A stretch of DNA of 64,000 nucleotides from Saccharothrix sp. ST-888 (GTDB lineage Bacteria > Actinomycetota > Actinomycetes > Streptomycetales > Streptomycetaceae), in NCBI RefSeq assembly GCF_000955975.1, contig NZ_JYJF01000018.1, positions 1 through 64,000 on the forward strand. The letters are read 5' to 3'. This document shows, one piece after another, positions 35,117-44,843 of this stretch. The notes beneath the pieces were generated by a model. It saw nothing but the letters and a program-made list of their open reading frames with translations, ran no database searches and was not told the DNA's origin. The number at the start of each line of letters is the position of its first letter. Position 1 is the stretch's first letter. Position numbers and translations under genes: made by a program.

Positions 35117-36547
35117 TCAGGGGCGCCCGGTCCGCCGGGGTCGGCTGCGGGCCAGCAGGCCGCCGAGCAGGCCGGCGACCGCGCCCCACAGGGCGCCGAG
35201 CGGAACGGTGACCAGCAGGTCGGGGCTGAGGTGGAGGCCGCCCGCGCCGCTGTCCAGGCCGAGCAGGGACAGGCCGAACTCGGCGGAGACCGTGGTGAGC
35301 AGCCCGATCGCCAGCACGGCGACGGCCAGCGCGACGGCCAGGTTCAGCGCGTAGCGCCACAGCGGCAGCCGGTCGGGGGAGTGCAGCGCGGCGCCGACGC
35401 CGGTGAGCAGGACCATGACCACGGCCAGCGCCAGCAGCAGCCAGCTGCGGCCGTCCTGCTGGGAGAGCGAGGACAGGTCGAGGGTGACATCGCTGGTCCG
35501 GGACGCCTGGAGGACCGAGGCGAGCGGCTCGGGGACCGGCAGGCCGATGGTGCCCGCCGAGTGGCCGTGCCAGGAACCGCCGATGCCGACGCCGAGCGCG
35601 ATCCAGGCGAGGTTGGGCAGCGCGAGCAGCAGGACGGCGATGGTGTCGCGCGGATGACCGTCGGTGGCGGCCGACACCAGTCCGACGACCAGGCCCACCA
35701 GGACGTACCCGGTCAGCAGGGTCAGCACGGCGTGTCCGGCCGGTCTGACGGTGGCGTGCAGGCGCAGCAGGTGCCGGGGCAGCGGCGCGCGCCGGGCGAT
35801 CAGGAAGGCCAGCAGCAGGACCCCGCAGAGCCAGGCCAGCCCGATGCCCACGGTCGCCGCCGGGGCGGCCCGGAACCCCACGGTCGGTGCGCCGCCGAAG
35901 ATGGTGCCGAGCTGGTCCAGCAGCGAGTCGCCGGTGGGGACGGTGAAGGTGTGCTGGGCGAACTGCCGTACCAGGAGCAGCAGAGCGAGCCAGAGCGCCG
36001 CCGTACGGACGGTGCGTCCGGCCAGCTCGACGGGCCCGACGAGGGCCCGGTGCCGGAGCGGCCGGAGGAAGACGGCACCGCCCACCAGCGCCCCGACCAG
36101 GGTGACCGACAGCGGCAGACCGGTGATCCCGCCCTGGGCCTGGGCGATGAACGCGGCGCTGCCCGTGAGGTCGAGCGGCACACCGACGGCCAGCAGCACG
36201 GTGGCGGCCACGACATACGGGAAGGCGCCCTCCGGCAGCGCCTCGGCCCCGGCGGCCCAGAGCCCGAGCGCGGCGACGACGGCCATGACCACCAGCGGGG
36301 CGACCGCAGCGGCCAGCGCCTCCGCCCAGAGCCGGAGTTGGCGGCCTACGGCGTTCGCCGGACGGCCGGACGGGGACTGGCCCGGCACCGGCTCGGCGGC
36401 TGTGGACCGGCCGGACGGCGGCCGGTCGGGTGGAGGTTGGTGACGCGGAGGTTGGTCACTCGGCTGCACGCGGTCTCCCGACGAGTGTGTGTCCCCCGGG
36501 ACGGGCTTCCTTCCGACTGCTCCCAGCTTCGGCCACGTCGCGGGCAT
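35117..36547 (-). CDS. Streptophobe-family integral membrane protein
   Basis: A 476-residue protein with a Pro/Gly/Ser-rich cytoplasmic start (first 70 residues) and about ten hydrophobic segments. The pattern, with QAQGGITGLPLSVTLVGALVGG near the third segment and a long loop before the last pair, fits the actinobacterial streptophobe family. Role unknown. The start ATG 36547 lacks a good ribosome site; an internal GTG is possible. It is divergent from the DUF6777 gene. Confidence 0.75.
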   Translation of the reverse strand: MPATWPKLGAVGRKPVPGDTHSSGDRVQPSDQPPRHQPPPDRPPSGRSTAAEPVPGQSPSGRPANAVGRQLRLWAEALAAAVAPLVVMAVVAALGLWAAGAEALPEGAFPYVVAATVLLAVGVPLDLTGSAAFIAQAQGGITGLPLSVTLVGALVGGAVFLRPLRHRALVGPVELAGRTVRTAALWLALLLLVRQFAQHTFTVPTGDSLLDQLGTIFGGAPTVGFRAAPAATVGIGLAWLCGVLLLAFLIARRAPLPRHLLRLHATVRPAGHAVLTLLTGYVLVGLVVGLVSAATDGHPRDTIAVLLLALPNLAWIALGVGIGGSWHGHSAGTIGLPVPEPLASVLQASRTSDVTLDLSSLSQQDGRSWLLLALAVVMVLLTGVGAALHSPDRLPLWRYALNLAVALAVAVLAIGLLTTVSAEFGLSLLGLDSGAGGLHLSPDLLVTVPLGALWGAVAGLLGGLLARSRPRRTGRP

Positions 36548-36706
36548 CGGCGACTGCTCGGACCGGTTCGGGGCGATCCGCCAGCGGTTGCGGGGTGCGG
36601 TTAGGGCCAGCAGAGAATGAGAGCCGGGGAGGAGTCCGGAGGACGGACGAGAGGACCGACGAGGCGAGCGAGACGGGGGAGAGCAGCCCAGTCCTGGAGG
36701 ATTCCC

Positions 36707-38434
36707 GTGACTTCCCAGCCGCCGCCCCCGGAGGGGCCCGACGAACGTCCTGGCCGGCACTCCGGCGGACAGCCGAACGAGCCGATCGCCGATTCCCCGG
36801 CCGATTCCCCGACCGACTCGTCGGACGTGCCGCCGGACCTGCCGCCGAAAAGGCGTCCGACGGAGCGCCCGGAAAGGCCATCGCACGAACCGACGGTGGC
36901 AGGCCCGTACGGGCCGCCGAGCGGCTCGGACCCGGGAGCGGGAGCCGGTACCGGATCAGGGGCAGGCACGGGAACGGGTGCCGGCGAAACGCCGACGGGA
37001 CCTCCGCGCGGGCCGCTCCTGGGGCCGGGCACCGGGGCCGGCGCCGGGGCTGGTCCGGGCGCCGGGGTTGGGACTGGTGCCGGTGCCGGGGCTGGTTCGG
37101 GACCGCCGTCCAAGCCCCGTTGGCTGGCCGGCTTCCCCGGTGGACCGGGGCGTCGTCGCAAGCCCGGGCCCGGGTGGAGCAGAGGCCGGACGATCGCTCT
37201 GGTGGCGGCGGTGGTCGTGGTGGCCGGGGCGGTGACCTTCGTGCTGACCAACCGCACCACCGGGGGCAGAGCCACCTCGCAGGTGGTGCTGCAACCCGTG
37301 AGCGCTGTGGGCCCCGACCCGTTCACGGGCTCGGTCGCGACGCAGCCGACCGCGCCGTCGGCATCGCCGTCCGGGAACGGGAGTTCGGCGGCCGCAGGCG
37401 GTTCCGCGACGGTGACCGCCTCGGTGGGTACCAGTGCCGGGCAGTCGGTCCAGGGCACCCAGACGGGCCTGTACGGGGGCAGCACCTCGGCCGACAGCTG
37501 CGACGTCCCCAAGCTCGCGGGCTTCCTCGCCTCCGACCCCGCCAAGGCCCGCGCCTGGGCGGGAGTGGAGGGCATCGAGCCCGGCGCGATCGGCACGTAC
37601 CTCCAGACGCTGACGCCGGTCGTCCTGCGGGCCGACACCCGGGTGACCAACCACGGCTTCAGTAACGGCTCGGCGACGGCGTTCCAGGCCGTGCTTCAGG
37701 CGGGTACGGCGGTCCTGGTCGACGCCCACGGGTCCCCCAGGGTCCGCTGTGCCTGCGGCAACCCGCTGCTGCCGCCGGCCCTGAGCGCCAAGCCCAGCTA
37801 CCTGGGCACGCCCTGGCCGTCCTTCCGGACCCAGACGGTCGTGGTGGTGATCCCGGCACCGAGTCCGATGCCGCAGCTCGTGGTGGTGGACCCGTCCAGC
37901 GGCGCATCGTTCGCGAAGCCCGTCGGCCCCACGGGTGCCGCCACCGCCACCGGCCCGGCCACCGGCAGTCCCCCGGGTACGGGCGGGAGCGCTCCGGGTA
38001 CGGGCGGGAGTACGCATCCGACGGCAGGCGCGAGCGCGAGCCATGGCACGAGTGCGGCCACCGGTTCGGGTGCGGGCAGTCCGGGTGAGACCAGTCCAGG
38101 TGGGACGAGTCCGCATACGACCGCTCCGGGCGTGACAAGTCCGGGCGCGACAAGTCCGGGCGCGACAAGTCCGGGCACGACCGCTCCGGGCACGACAAGT
38201 CCGGGCACGACAAGTCCGGGCACGACAAGTCCGGGCACGACAAGTCCGGGCACGACAAGTCCGGAGACGGCCACCGGCAGCGGTACCGGCTCCGGTCCCA
38301 CCGGGGCTGCGAGCGCCGAGCAGACCCCGAGCGAGCTGCCGACCCCGAGCGGAATGCCGACCTCGAGCGGAATGCCGACCTCGACGGTGCCGCCGAGCCC
38401 GCTCCCGAGTGACCTGTCGTCCGGACCCGGCTAG
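36707..38434 (+). CDS. DUF6777 protein with single TM anchor and low-complexity arms
   Basis: A 575-residue protein. GTG 36707 follows TGGAGG at six bases. Residues 1-160 are Pro/Gly-rich and cytoplasmic, and 162-181 is one membrane helix (TIALVAAVVVVAGAVTFVL). The extracellular DUF6777 domain at about 190-400 has DPFTGSVAT, GLYGG, CDVPKLAGFL, ADTRVTNHGF and VRCACGNPLLPP with its paired cysteines. The tail from about 420 is a Thr/Ser/Pro/Gly array, including 11 TSPGT-like units, as in wall-spanning stalks. Function of the domain is unknown. Confidence 0.85.
   Translation: MTSQPPPPEGPDERPGRHSGGQPNEPIADSPADSPTDSSDVPPDLPPKRRPTERPERPSHEPTVAGPYGPPSGSDPGAGAGTGSGAGTGTGAGETPTGPPRGPLLGPGTGAGAGAGPGAGVGTGAGAGAGSGPPSKPRWLAGFPGGPGRRRKPGPGWSRGRTIALVAAVVVVAGAVTFVLTNRTTGGRATSQVVLQPVSAVGPDPFTGSVATQPTAPSASPSGNGSSAAAGGSATVTASVGTSAGQSVQGTQTGLYGGSTSADSCDVPKLAGFLASDPAKARAWAGVEGIEPGAIGTYLQTLTPVVLRADTRVTNHGFSNGSATAFQAVLQAGTAVLVDAHGSPRVRCACGNPLLPPALSAKPSYLGTPWPSFRTQTVVVVIPAPSPMPQLVVVDPSSGASFAKPVGPTGAATATGPATGSPPGTGGSAPGTGGSTHPTAGASASHGTSAATGSGAGSPGETSPGGTSPHTTAPGVTSPGATSPGATSPGTTAPGTTSPGTTSPGTTSPGTTSPGTTSPETATGSGTGSGPTGAASAEQTPSELPTPSGMPTSSGMPTSTVPPSPLPSDLSSGPG
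38101..38265 (+). repeat. Eleven 15-bp units encoding TSPGT-type pentapeptides
   Basis: Units of the form CACGACAAGTCCGGG follow one another without a gap. They encode an O-glycosylatable Ser/Thr/Pro stalk in the DUF6777 protein. The last six or so are nearly identical, so length polymorphism is likely. Confidence 0.9.
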
Positions 38435-38469
38435 ACCGGTTCCCGGCGCGGGTGAGGGAGACTGGGAGC

Positions 38470-38688
38470 ATGTGTCGGAGTATCAAGACGCTGCGGCCTC
38501 CGGTGATGCCCGAAGTCACCCAGGAGGACATCCACGCGGCGGCGTTGCAGTACGTACGGAAGGTTTCCGGGTTCCGGGCGCCCGCCGCACACAACCAAGA
38601 GGTGTTCGACCGGGCGGTGGAGGCGGTGGCCGAGGCCACCCGCGAGCTGCTGGACGACCTGGTGGTCCGCGGCGCACACACCGGCTGA
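38470..38688 (+). CDS. DUF2277 protein
   Basis: A 72-residue protein starting MCRSIKTL, with the family helix EDIHAAALQYVRKVSGFR, then NQEVFDRAVEAVAEATRELLD. It matches DUF2277 along its full length. ATG 38470 follows GGGAG. No role is known. Confidence 0.88.
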   Translation: MCRSIKTLRPPVMPEVTQEDIHAAALQYVRKVSGFRAPAAHNQEVFDRAVEAVAEATRELLDDLVVRGAHTG

Positions 38689-38817
38689 CCCGAACCGACC
38701 AGGATGGGCCCGCACGGACCAGGGCGCCGGACCGGGGCACCGAGGCAGGCCCCGGGTGACGCCAGGGCCCACGCGGCCCTGCCCGCCGGTGGCCGGGACG
38801 GTGGCACGGGCGGTCCG

Positions 38818-39564
38818 TCAGCCCAGGAACCCCCGGAGCAGTGCGGCGGTGGCCTCCAAGTGCTCCTCCGTCGCCCGGCGGGCGCGGTCGATGTCGCCGG
38901 CCAGGATCGCCTCGGCCATCGCGCGGTGCTGCTCGGAGGCGTTCTCGATGTTGCGGTCCAGGATCGGGATGGCGTTGAGCAGGTCGTTGAGCCGCATCCG
39001 GATCTCGGCGACGCCTGCGGCCAGCGAGTGGGAGCCGGTGAGTTCGGCGATCGCCAGGTGGAACCGGGAGTCGAGTTGCCGGTACCCGGCCGGGGTGGCC
39101 TGCTCCAGGTCGGCGAGCCGGCTGCGCAGATGGTCGACCTGATGATCCGTCAGCATGCGCCTGGCGGCCTGTTCGGCGGCGCCGGTCTCCAGGACCATCC
39201 GGTAGGTCAGCGCGTCCTCCAGCTCGGCGCCCATGTGGCGGACGGCGCGGCGGAGTTCGCCGAGGTCGGGCGGCGGCTGGCGGTAGGTGACGAAGGTGCC
39301 GCCGTAGCGGCCGCGGCGGGATTCGACGCAGCCGGCCTGCTGGAGCGAGCGGATCGCCTCGCGCAGCGTCTCGCGGCTGATGTTGAGCCGGGCGGCGAGT
39401 TCGCGTTCGGGGGGCAGTCGGTCGCCGTGCTCGAAGATGCCGAGTTTGATGGCCTCCAGGAGCCGCTGGACCGTCTCCTCGAACGCGTTGCCGGTCCGGA
39501 CGGGCCGGAAGATCGCGCCGCCCTGCCAGTCCGTGCGTATCCCGCGTCTGTCTGCCTGCTCCAC
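38818..39564 (-). CDS. FadR-type GntR regulator
   Basis: A 248-residue regulator. The winged HTH is ETVQRLLEAIKLGIFEHGDR then LPPERELAARLNISRETLREA, and the FCD all-helical ligand domain follows (LTYRMVLETGAAEQAARR, DSRFHLAIAELTGSHSL). The FCD metal-site histidines are partly visible (FH and EQH). I use GTG 39564; the longer frame upstream shows no family features. Divergent from the amine-utilisation operon and the obvious candidate to repress it. Confidence 0.88.
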   Translation of the reverse strand: MEQADRRGIRTDWQGGAIFRPVRTGNAFEETVQRLLEAIKLGIFEHGDRLPPERELAARLNISRETLREAIRSLQQAGCVESRRGRYGGTFVTYRQPPPDLGELRRAVRHMGAELEDALTYRMVLETGAAEQAARRMLTDHQVDHLRSRLADLEQATPAGYRQLDSRFHLAIAELTGSHSLAAGVAEIRMRLNDLLNAIPILDRNIENASEQHRAMAEAILAGDIDRARRATEEHLEATAALLRGFLG

Positions 39565-39710
39565 GTGGGCATCGTACCGAGGGATTCGCACAGACGGGTC
39601 GGCGAACGGATCGGATCCGTCCCGGGGGAGCTGTTCCGGTAGCGGTTCAACGCTCGCTCTCGCACGTCCTCTTGACGCGGTGGTGGCGGGGGGTGAAGCA
39701 TGCGCATTAC

Positions 39711-39738
39711 GCCAATGGTCTGTTTCCGGGCCATTGGC
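39711..39738. promoter_or_regulatory. Inverted repeat in the operon promoter
   Basis: GCCAATGG (39711-39718) and CCATTGGC (39731-39738) form a perfect 8-bp inverted repeat with a 12-base gap, located between the regulator and permease starts, 59 bases before the permease. A likely operator for the divergent regulator. Confidence 0.55.
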
Positions 39739-39796
39739 GGCCACAGTGCCGTGGGCGCACGTTTCGGAATCCCCCACCGAACACCCAGGGGTGCGC

Positions 39797-41350
39797 ATGT
39801 CCTCCGACCACCACTCACCACACCCGCCCGCGCCCGCCGACGATTCCCTGTCGGCGGACGAGCGGCGGCTCAAAGAGCTCGGATACACCCAGGAGTTGGC
39901 CCGCTCGATGTCGGGCTTCTCCAACTTCGCCGTCTCCTTCTCGATTGTGTCCATTTTGTCCGGTTGTCTGACCCTCTACGGGTTCGGCATGACCACCGGC
40001 GGTCCCGCGCTGATCACGTGGGGCTGGCCGGTGGTGGGTGCGATGACGCTGTGCGTCGCGCTCGCCATGGCCGAGATCTGCTCCAGCTACCCGACCGCCG
40101 GCGGCCTGTACTACTGGGCCGCCAAGCTCGCCCCCTCGCGTGGGCCGGCCTGGTCGTGGGTCACCGGCTGGTGCAACTTCATGGGGCAGGTCGCCGTCAC
40201 CGCGGGCGTCGACTTCGGCGCCGCCTCCTTCGCCAACGCCTTCCTCGAACTCCAGTGGGGGTACGCCTCCACCCCCGCCCACACCGTCCTGATCTTCGCG
40301 GTCATCCTGCTGCTGCACGGACTGCTCAACACCCGGGGCGTCCGGCTGGTGGCCGTGCTGAACAACGTCAGCGTCTGGTGGCACGTCTTCGGCGTCCTGA
40401 TCATCGTCGGCGCGCTGCTCGCCATACCGTCCCACCACGCCTCCGCCTCCTTCGTGTTCACCCGCTTCGTCAACAACACCGGTTTCCACAGCTCGTTCTA
40501 CGTCGCCCTGCTCGGCCTGCTGCTCGCCCAGTACACCCTCACCGGCTACGACGCCTCGGCCCACATGACCGAGGAGACCCACGACGCGGCCCGCTCGGGC
40601 CCCAAGGGGATCGTCAACTCCGTTGTGGTGTCGCTGGTCGCGGGCTGGATCCTGCTGCTCGGCATCACGTTCGCGATCCAGAACTACGACGGTGCGGTCA
40701 ACAGCTCGACCGGAGTGCCGCCCGCGCAGATCTTCCTGGACGCACTCGGCGCGAGCGGCGCAAAGCTGCTCCTGCTGATCGTCATCGGCGCCCAGTTCTT
40801 CTGCGGGATGGCCTCGGTGACCGCCAACTCCCGTATGATCTACGCCTTTTCACGTGACGGCGCACTGCCGGGATCGCGGATCTGGCACCGGATCGACCCG
40901 CGCACCCAGACACCCACCAACGCCGTCTGGCTCGCCGCCGGCGGCGCGTTCCTGCTCGGCGCCCAGGACCTGTGGAACGCCACCGCATACGCCGCCGTCA
41001 CCTCCGTCTCCGTCATCGGGATGTACATCTCGTACGTCATCCCGGTCTATCTGAGACTCCGTCAGGGTGACGCCTTCGAGCGCGGTCCCTGGCATCTGGG
41101 CCGCTGGAGCAAGCCCGTCGGTACGCTGGCGGTCGGCTGGACGGTACTGATCTCCGTGCTGTTCATGCTGCCCACCGTCAGCCCGATCACGGTCACCAGC
41201 TTCAACTACACCCCCGTCGCGGTCGCCGTCGTGCTCGGCTCCGCCGGAATCTGGTGGCTGGTCTCGGCCCGGCACTGGTTCACCGGCCCCAAGATCCACC
41301 AGGTACCGACCGAACCCACCGACCGGACAAGCGAATTGGAGCCACGATGA
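39797..41350 (+). CDS. APC-family amine/amino-acid permease
   Basis: A 517-residue permease with twelve membrane segments. It opens KELGYTQELARSMSGFSNFAVSFSIVSI, typical of the GABA/ethanolamine/choline permease group of the APC superfamily, with TGYDASAHMTEET later. ATG 39797 follows AGGGG. The stop overlaps the next gene start (ATGA). It should import the amine used by the downstream enzymes. Confidence 0.9.
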   Translation: MSSDHHSPHPPAPADDSLSADERRLKELGYTQELARSMSGFSNFAVSFSIVSILSGCLTLYGFGMTTGGPALITWGWPVVGAMTLCVALAMAEICSSYPTAGGLYYWAAKLAPSRGPAWSWVTGWCNFMGQVAVTAGVDFGAASFANAFLELQWGYASTPAHTVLIFAVILLLHGLLNTRGVRLVAVLNNVSVWWHVFGVLIIVGALLAIPSHHASASFVFTRFVNNTGFHSSFYVALLGLLLAQYTLTGYDASAHMTEETHDAARSGPKGIVNSVVVSLVAGWILLLGITFAIQNYDGAVNSSTGVPPAQIFLDALGASGAKLLLLIVIGAQFFCGMASVTANSRMIYAFSRDGALPGSRIWHRIDPRTQTPTNAVWLAAGGAFLLGAQDLWNATAYAAVTSVSVIGMYISYVIPVYLRLRQGDAFERGPWHLGRWSKPVGTLAVGWTVLISVLFMLPTVSPITVTSFNYTPVAVAVVLGSAGIWWLVSARHWFTGPKIHQVPTEPTDRTSELEPR

Positions 41351-42705
41351 GCGGTACGCGACTCACCCTCGACCGACTGCGCACGCTCGTCGCCGCCGGC
41401 GAGGTGGACACCGTCGTCCTCGCCATGACCGACATGCAGGGCCGCCTCCAGGGCAAGCGGATCGCCGCCGAGTACTTCCTCACCGACGTCGTCCCCAACT
41501 CCGCCGAGGGCTGCGGCTACCTGCTCGCCGTCGACATCGACATGAACACCGTCGACGGCTACGAGAACTCCTCCTGGGACAGCGGCTACGGCGACTTCGT
41601 CCTGAAACCCGACCTGAACACCCTGCGGATGGTCCCCTGGCACCCGGCCACCGCGATGGTCCAGTGCGATGTGGACAACCACGACGGCACCCCGGTGGCG
41701 GTCTCCCCCCGGCAGGTGCTGCGCCGCCAGCTCGACCGGCTCGCCGGATACGGCTGGAAGGCGTACGTGGGAACGGAGTTGGAGTTCATCGTGTTCCGCG
41801 ACAGCTACGAAGAGGCGTGGAACAAGGACTACCGGCAGCTCACCCCAGCCAACCAGTACAACGTCGACTACTCCATCCTCGGCACCGCGAAGATCGAACC
41901 GCTGCTGCGCCGCCTGCGCAACGAGATGGCCGGGGCCGGACTCACCGTCGAGTCGGCCAAGGGCGAGTGCAACCTCGGCCAGCACGAGATCGCCTTCAAG
42001 TACGGGGACGCGCTGACCACGTGCGACGACCACGCCGTCTACAAGACCGGCGCCAAGGAGATCGCCGGGCAGGAGGAGTACAGCCTCACCTTCATGGCCA
42101 AGTTCAACGAACGCGAGGGCAACTCCTGCCACATCCACCTCAGCCTGCGCGACGAGGACGGCGTACCGGTGATGCCCGGTGACGGGCCGCACGGCTTCTC
42201 CAAGGTGATGGAGCACTTCCTGGCCGGCCAGCTCGCCTGCCTGGCCGAGTTCGCCCTGCTGCTCGCGCCCACCGTCAACTCCTACAAGCGGTACGTGGCG
42301 GGCAGTTTCGCCCCCACCGCGATCGCCTGGGGACGCGACAACCGCAGCTGCGCCCTGCGGGTGGTCGGCCACGGCTCCTCGCTGCGCTTCGAGAACCGGG
42401 TGCCCGGCGGCGACGTCAACCCCTACCTCGCGGTGGCCGCGCTGATCGCCGCCGGACTGCACGGCATCGAGCAGCAGCTGGAGCTGGAACCGGAGTTCGC
42501 CGGCAACGCGTACGCCTCCGACGCCCCGCGCGTCCCCGCCACCCTGCGCGACGCCGTGGCCGCCTTCGAGCAGAGCGAAGCGGCCGGCCTCGCCTTCGGC
42601 AAGGACGTCGTCCGCCACTACAGCCATGCCGGCCGGGTCGAACTGGCCGCCTTCGACGCGGCGGTGACCGACTGGGAGCGGCGCCGCGGATTCGAGCGGC
42701 TGTGA
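41347..42705 (+). CDS. Glutamine-synthetase-like gamma-glutamyl-amine ligase (PuuA/GlnA3/GlnA4 type)
   Basis: A 452-residue GS-fold enzyme. Seen: AMTDMQGRLQGKR at the start, GTELEFIVF (metal Glu), ECNLGQHEIAFKYG, NSCHIHLSL, TVNSYKRYVAGSFAPTAIAW and RFENRVPGGDVNPYLA. It lacks the GlnA adenylylation loop. In this operon context it should join glutamate to an amine with ATP, as PuuA does for putrescine and GlnA3/GlnA4 of Streptomyces coelicolor do for polyamines and ethanolamine. The precise amine is open. Confidence 0.87.
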   Translation: MSGTRLTLDRLRTLVAAGEVDTVVLAMTDMQGRLQGKRIAAEYFLTDVVPNSAEGCGYLLAVDIDMNTVDGYENSSWDSGYGDFVLKPDLNTLRMVPWHPATAMVQCDVDNHDGTPVAVSPRQVLRRQLDRLAGYGWKAYVGTELEFIVFRDSYEEAWNKDYRQLTPANQYNVDYSILGTAKIEPLLRRLRNEMAGAGLTVESAKGECNLGQHEIAFKYGDALTTCDDHAVYKTGAKEIAGQEEYSLTFMAKFNEREGNSCHIHLSLRDEDGVPVMPGDGPHGFSKVMEHFLAGQLACLAEFALLLAPTVNSYKRYVAGSFAPTAIAWGRDNRSCALRVVGHGSSLRFENRVPGGDVNPYLAVAALIAAGLHGIEQQLELEPEFAGNAYASDAPRVPATLRDAVAAFEQSEAAGLAFGKDVVRHYSHAGRVELAAFDAAVTDWERRRGFERL

Positions 42706-43418
42706 CCGGCCGACCGCTGGTGGGGATCACCAGCTACCTCAGCGAGGCCGCCTGGGGCGTCTGGCGCCAGCCCGCCGCGCTGATCCCGCAGCCGTACGTG
42801 GACGCCGTCACCCGGGCCGGCGGCACGGCCGTCCTGCTCCCGCCCCAACCCGACGGCGCCGCCGACCTGGTGGACCGGCTCGACGGACTGCTGCTCGCCG
42901 GCGGACCGGACATCGGACCCGCCCGCTACGGAGCCGAACCGCACCCGAGGACCGACCCGCCGCACGAACTGCGCGACACCTGGGAGTCGGCACTGCTCGC
43001 CGCGGCACTGGAACGCGACCTGCCGGTCCTCGGCGTCTGCCGGGGCCTGCAACTGCTCAACGTCGCCCACGGCGGCGACCTGATCCAGCACCTGCCCGAC
43101 CGGACCGGCGACGACGGACACCGGATCGCCCCCGCGACCTACCGGCAGCAGGCGGTGACCGTCCGGGCCGACAGCCGGCTCGGACGGATCCTCGGCAGCA
43201 CCGCCAAGGTGCCCTGCTACCACCACCAGGCCGTCGGACGCGTCGGCGCCGGGCTCGAAGCCACCGCCTGGAGCACGGACCGCAGCGTCGAGGCCCTGGA
43301 GCGGCCCGACCGCCGCTTCGTCCTCGGCGTGCAGTGGCACCCCGAGGCCGACCCGGCCGACCCCCGACTCTTCGAAGCATTCGTCCGGACCAGCAGCCGC
43401 AAGGAGACCTCCGCATGA
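42702..43418 (+). CDS. Class I glutamine-amidotransferase-like gamma-glutamyl hydrolase (PuuD-like)
   Basis: A 238-residue protein. It starts with GTG in a 4-base overlap with the ligase. Nucleophile elbow GVCRGLQLLN, oxyanion region LLLAGGPDIGPARYG and catalytic HPE (VQWHPEADP) are complete. PuuD-type enzymes release glutamate from gamma-glutamylated acids after oxidation. The stop overlaps the aldehyde dehydrogenase start (ATGA). Confidence 0.9.
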   Translation: MTGRPLVGITSYLSEAAWGVWRQPAALIPQPYVDAVTRAGGTAVLLPPQPDGAADLVDRLDGLLLAGGPDIGPARYGAEPHPRTDPPHELRDTWESALLAAALERDLPVLGVCRGLQLLNVAHGGDLIQHLPDRTGDDGHRIAPATYRQQAVTVRADSRLGRILGSTAKVPCYHHQAVGRVGAGLEATAWSTDRSVEALERPDRRFVLGVQWHPEADPADPRLFEAFVRTSSRKETSA

Positions 43419-44788
43419 CCGAACCCGACCTCTTCCAGGTGGTCGACCCGGCCACCGAAGAAGTGATCGAGACCGTCGCCATGGCGGGGATCGCCGAGAC
43501 CGACGCGGCGATCGCCCGGGCCAAGGCCGCCTTCGACACCTGGCGGCGGGTCGGCCCCGCCGACCGCGCCCGGCTGCTGCGCGCCTTCGCCGCCGCCGTC
43601 GACGCCGACCTGGAGAACCTGGCGCAGCTCGAAATCGCCAACGCCGGGCACACGGTGGGCAACGCCCGCTGGGAGGCCGGCAACGCCCGCGACGTCATCG
43701 AGTACTACGCCGCCACCCCCGAACGGCTCTTCGGGCGCCAGATCCCGGTCGCCGGCGGCATCGACGTCACCTTCCAGGAACCGCTCGGCGTCGTCGGCGT
43801 CATCGTCCCGTGGAACTTCCCGATGCCCATTGCCGCCTGGGGCTTCGCACCCGCCCTGGCCGCAGGCAACACGGTGGTCCTCAAGCCCGCCGAACTCACC
43901 CCGCTGACCGCACTGCGGCTCGCCGACCTGGCCAGGACCGCCGGCCTCCCCGAAGGCGTGTTCCAGGTCCTGCCCGGGCGCGGACCGGTGGTCGGCCAGC
44001 GCTTCGTCACCCACCCGGACGTCCGCAAGGTGGTCTTCACCGGATCGAGCCGGGTCGGCAGGGCGGTGGCCGCCGGCTGCGCCGAGCAGGTCAAGCCGGT
44101 CACCCTGGAGCTGGGCGGCAAGAGCGCCAACATCGTGTTCGCCGACGCTGATCTGGCGAAGGCCGCCGCCACCGCGCCGTACGCGGTCTTCGACAACGCC
44201 GGGCAGGACTGCTGCGCCCGCTCGCGCATCCTGGTCCAGGAGTCTGTGTTCGACGACTTCATGGCACTGCTCGAACCGGCCGTCCTCGGCGTCCGGGTCG
44301 GCGACCCGCGCGACGAGAAGACCGAGATGGGCCCGCTGATCTCGGCCGCGCAGCGCGACCGGGTCGCCTCCTACGTCCCGGCCGGCGCGCCGGTCGCGGT
44401 GCAGGGGCTGACGCCTGAGGGCCGGGGCTTCTGGTTCCCGCCGACCGTGCTCGCACCGGTGGACCAGGGCTCGCCCGCGTTCACCGAGGAGATCTTCGGG
44501 CCGGTCGTCGCGGTGGTGCCGTTCCGCGACGAGGAGGACGCGCTGCGGATCGCCAACCGGACCGAGTACGGGCTCTCCGGCTCCATCTGGACCCGGGACG
44601 TCGGCCGGGCACTGCGCGTGGCCCGCGGCGTGGAGGCGGGCAACCTCTCCGTCAACTCCCACTCCTCGGTGCGGTATTCGACCCCGTTCGGCGGCTTCAA
44701 GCAGTCGGGCCTCGGGCGCGAGCTCGGCCCCGACGCGGTACTCGCCTTCACCGAGACCAAGAACGTCTTCATCTCGACCGACGACTGA
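43415..44788 (+). CDS. NAD(P)-dependent aldehyde dehydrogenase (PuuC-like)
   Basis: A 457-residue ALDH. VPWNFPMPIAAW, KPAELTPLTALRLADL, TLELGGKSANIVF with the general base Glu, and GQDCCARSRIL with the catalytic Cys are in order. The end GGFKQSGLGRELG is typical. It should oxidise the gamma-glutamyl-amino-aldehyde or related aldehyde made in this pathway. The overlap at its start shows tight coupling. Confidence 0.92.
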   Translation: MTEPDLFQVVDPATEEVIETVAMAGIAETDAAIARAKAAFDTWRRVGPADRARLLRAFAAAVDADLENLAQLEIANAGHTVGNARWEAGNARDVIEYYAATPERLFGRQIPVAGGIDVTFQEPLGVVGVIVPWNFPMPIAAWGFAPALAAGNTVVLKPAELTPLTALRLADLARTAGLPEGVFQVLPGRGPVVGQRFVTHPDVRKVVFTGSSRVGRAVAAGCAEQVKPVTLELGGKSANIVFADADLAKAAATAPYAVFDNAGQDCCARSRILVQESVFDDFMALLEPAVLGVRVGDPRDEKTEMGPLISAAQRDRVASYVPAGAPVAVQGLTPEGRGFWFPPTVLAPVDQGSPAFTEEIFGPVVAVVPFRDEEDALRIANRTEYGLSGSIWTRDVGRALRVARGVEAGNLSVNSHSSVRYSTPFGGFKQSGLGRELGPDAVLAFTETKNVFISTDD

Positions 44789-44843
44789 ACCGGTTCACTG
44801 AACCGATTAACTGCACCGATCACTGAACCGAGGAGTGAGCAGC

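Noticed and set aside
38101..38265. CRISPR-like direct repeats
   Set aside because: The 15-bp units are contiguous without spacers and code for TSPGT pentapeptides.
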